DNA from: Candidatus Falkowbacteria bacterium RIFCSPLOWO2_12_FULL_45_13
Lineage (GTDB): Bacteria; Patescibacteriota; Patescibacteriia; Patescibacteriales; GWC2-42-12
Direction: 5' to 3'
DNA: 5,679 bases
Assembly (NCBI GenBank): GCA_001778055.1
Contig: MFFY01000026.1
Location: forward strand, 310 to 5,988
This document shows positions 5,250-5,679 of the stretch, in pieces. A program made the position numbers and the translations under genes. Position 1 is the stretch's first letter; the number at the start of each line of letters is the position of its first letter. Below the pieces are notes generated by a model. That model saw nothing but the letters and a program-made list of their open reading frames with translations. It was not told the DNA's origin and made no database searches.

Positions 5250-5679
5250 TTGATGTTTAACAATAAATCTGAAATCGAAAATTTAAAATCGTAAATTTCC
5301 GTATTCCCGGGTAGCGCAGCGGTAGCGCAGCGCGCTGTTAACGCGTTGGTCGTCGGTTCGAATCCGACCCCGGGAGCATTGCTTAACGCAACGAACTTAT
5401 TTTTAGTGTTTTCAGGCATTAATTCAGCCCTACCCCGCGCCACAAGCGCGGGGCTTTGAGTTTGGAGCGAATTAAAAAGGTTTTCCTCTAAAACAAAAGA
5501 AATTTTAATGCTTTCGGGCGAATAGGTTATTTTTTCAAGAAATCTTTTTGCTAAAAGATTTCTTTCGACTCCGGTCTTAGTTTTGAGGGCGGAAAGGAAA
5601 AATTTTAGAGTGTGAGCAATTTTCTTTGACGAAAATTGCGAAAATTTAGAGCATGCTGGTGTTAGTTCGTATTCGGCCT
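5246..5679 (-). CDS. Possible C-terminal part of a protein encoded beyond the right edge, running antisense over tRNA-Asn
   Basis: On the minus strand one frame is open from the right edge to a TAA at 5246, about 144 codons, with no start codon in the first 78, so any real gene would begin outside the window. The part before the tRNA has a plausible protein texture: a helix-like GVERNLLAKRFLEKI, then a strand-like YSPESIKISFVLEEN. This helix-strand pattern is loosely like the C-terminal ends of large serine recombinases, but I see no catalytic motif and would not name it. From 5376 to 5305 the frame reads the tRNA backwards and gives a peptide with GVGFEPTT, a well-known false signature of antisense tRNA, so the true protein may be shorter or absent. 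Two strong inverted repeats inside (5537-5564, 5616-5639) also leave room for a non-coding reading. The rest of the area between 5377 and 5679 has no other gene I can support. Confidence 0.4.
   Translation of the reverse strand, partial: AEYELTPACSKFSQFSSKKIAHTLKFFLSALKTKTGVERNLLAKRFLEKITYSPESIKISFVLEENLFNSLQTQSPALVARGRAELMPENTKNKFVALSNAPGVGFEPTTNALTARCATAALPGNTEIYDFKFSISDLLLNIK
5272..5298 (+). repeat. Short tandem AT-rich repeat upstream of tRNA-Asn
   Basis: AAATCGAAAATTT (5272-5284) is followed after one base by AAATCGTAAATTT (5286-5298), a 13-base unit with one mismatch. It ends seven bases before the tRNA, where 5' processing happens. No function is evident. Confidence 0.5.
5305..5376 (+). 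tRNA. tRNA-Asn (anticodon GTT)
   Basis: A full cloverleaf folds. Acceptor TCCCGGG (5305-5311) pairs with CCCGGGA (5369-5375), and the discriminator is G (5376), usual for Asn. The D stem is GCGC/GCGC (5314-5317, 5325-5328) with a GG in the loop. The anticodon stem GCGCG/CGCGT (5330-5334, 5342-5346, one G-U pair) closes the loop CTGTTAA, with anticodon GTT at 5337-5339. The five-base variable loop is TGGTC, and the T arm GTCGG-TTCGAAT-CCGAC (5352-5368) is perfect. CCA is not encoded; CAT follows the discriminator, so the CCA end must be added after transcription. The D-arm region contains an exact tandem duplication of GTAGCGCAGCG (5311-5321, 5322-5332). Confidence 0.96.
5433..5465 (+). terminator. 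Possible terminator downstream of tRNA-Asn
   Basis: CCCCGCGC (5433-5440) pairs perfectly with GCGCGGGG (5446-5453) across CACAA, followed by CTTTGAGTTT. It is a very stable hairpin 57 bases after the tRNA, but its U-tract is interrupted. The minus strand has no U-tract after it. If the antisense frame is coding, the hairpin lies inside that gene. Confidence 0.45.
5537..5564. repeat. 12-bp perfect inverted repeat
   Basis: AAGAAATCTTTT (5537-5548) and AAAAGATTTCTT (5553-5564) are exact reverse complements around TGCT. It lies in the AT-rich right end, inside the open minus-strand frame. There is no adjoining GC-rich stem or U-tract typical of a terminator. Confidence 0.7.
5616..5639. repeat. 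9-bp perfect inverted repeat
   Basis: GCAATTTTC (5616-5624) and GAAAATTGC (5631-5639) are exact reverse complements around TTTGAC. It lies 51 bases to the right of the 12-bp inverted repeat, in the same AT-rich setting. The flanks share near-repeats, AAAATTTTAGAG at about 5599-5610 and AAAATTTAGAG at 5641-5651. Confidence 0.6.

Noticed and set aside
5246..5443. A free-standing 65-aa minus-strand protein beginning at the GTG at 5443
   Set aside because: Its middle is tRNA-Asn read backwards, giving GVGFEPTT and ATAALPG, a familiar spurious annotation. The frame is also open upstream to the window edge, so the GTG is unlikely to be a true start.

Overview
The window looks like chromosomal DNA from a bacterium of the Patescibacteria (CPR) radiation, probably a Parcubacteria-like lineage. 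That placement is inferred from gene style and remembered resemblance, not from a search. The pointers are compact spacing, small unfamiliar proteins around conserved core genes, genes mostly without Shine-Dalgarno sequences, a tRNA with no encoded CCA, and GC-rich palindromes inside reading frames. TGA ends the 104-aa gene, dnaG and the sigma-factor gene, which argues against the code-25 lineages (Gracilibacteria/Absconditabacteria).

Layout. The first ~250 bases are the 3' end of a small membrane transporter gene of the DMT (EamA/SMR) superfamily, open at the left edge. It converges on a minus-strand gene for a 130-aa protein with three membrane segments, and a probable bidirectional terminator lies between them. 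A spacer of about 150 bases carries a near-consensus sigma-70 promoter (790-818) reading right.

That promoter heads a four-gene unit: a 104-aa protein of unknown function, DNA primase (dnaG), the primary sigma factor (rpoD/sigA type) and a 205-aa protein of unknown function. Gaps are 16, 8 and 83 bases. This is a version of the macromolecular synthesis operon, in which replication priming and transcription initiation genes are linked. The rpsU position of the proteobacterial operon is taken by the 104-aa gene. The 83-base gap before the last gene holds a GC-rich inverted repeat that can fold in two mutually exclusive ways. A short hairpin with a U-tract closes the unit.

The right end holds tRNA-Asn(GTT) at 5305-5376, then a GC-rich hairpin. 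On the minus strand one reading frame is open from the right edge (5679) across the whole tRNA to a stop at 5246. It may be the C-terminus of a protein encoded beyond the window, and a tRNA-targeting recombinase is one speculative possibility. The part crossing the tRNA gives the familiar artefactual antisense-tRNA peptide, so this call is tentative.

The most interesting signals are the palindromic, apparently in-frame insertions in dnaG, the alternative-fold repeat between rpoD and the 205-aa gene, the Lys-rich N-terminal extension of the sigma factor, the unknown genes bracketing the dnaG-rpoD pair, and the antisense frame over the tRNA. I found no CRISPR array, rRNA or recognisable insertion sequence.
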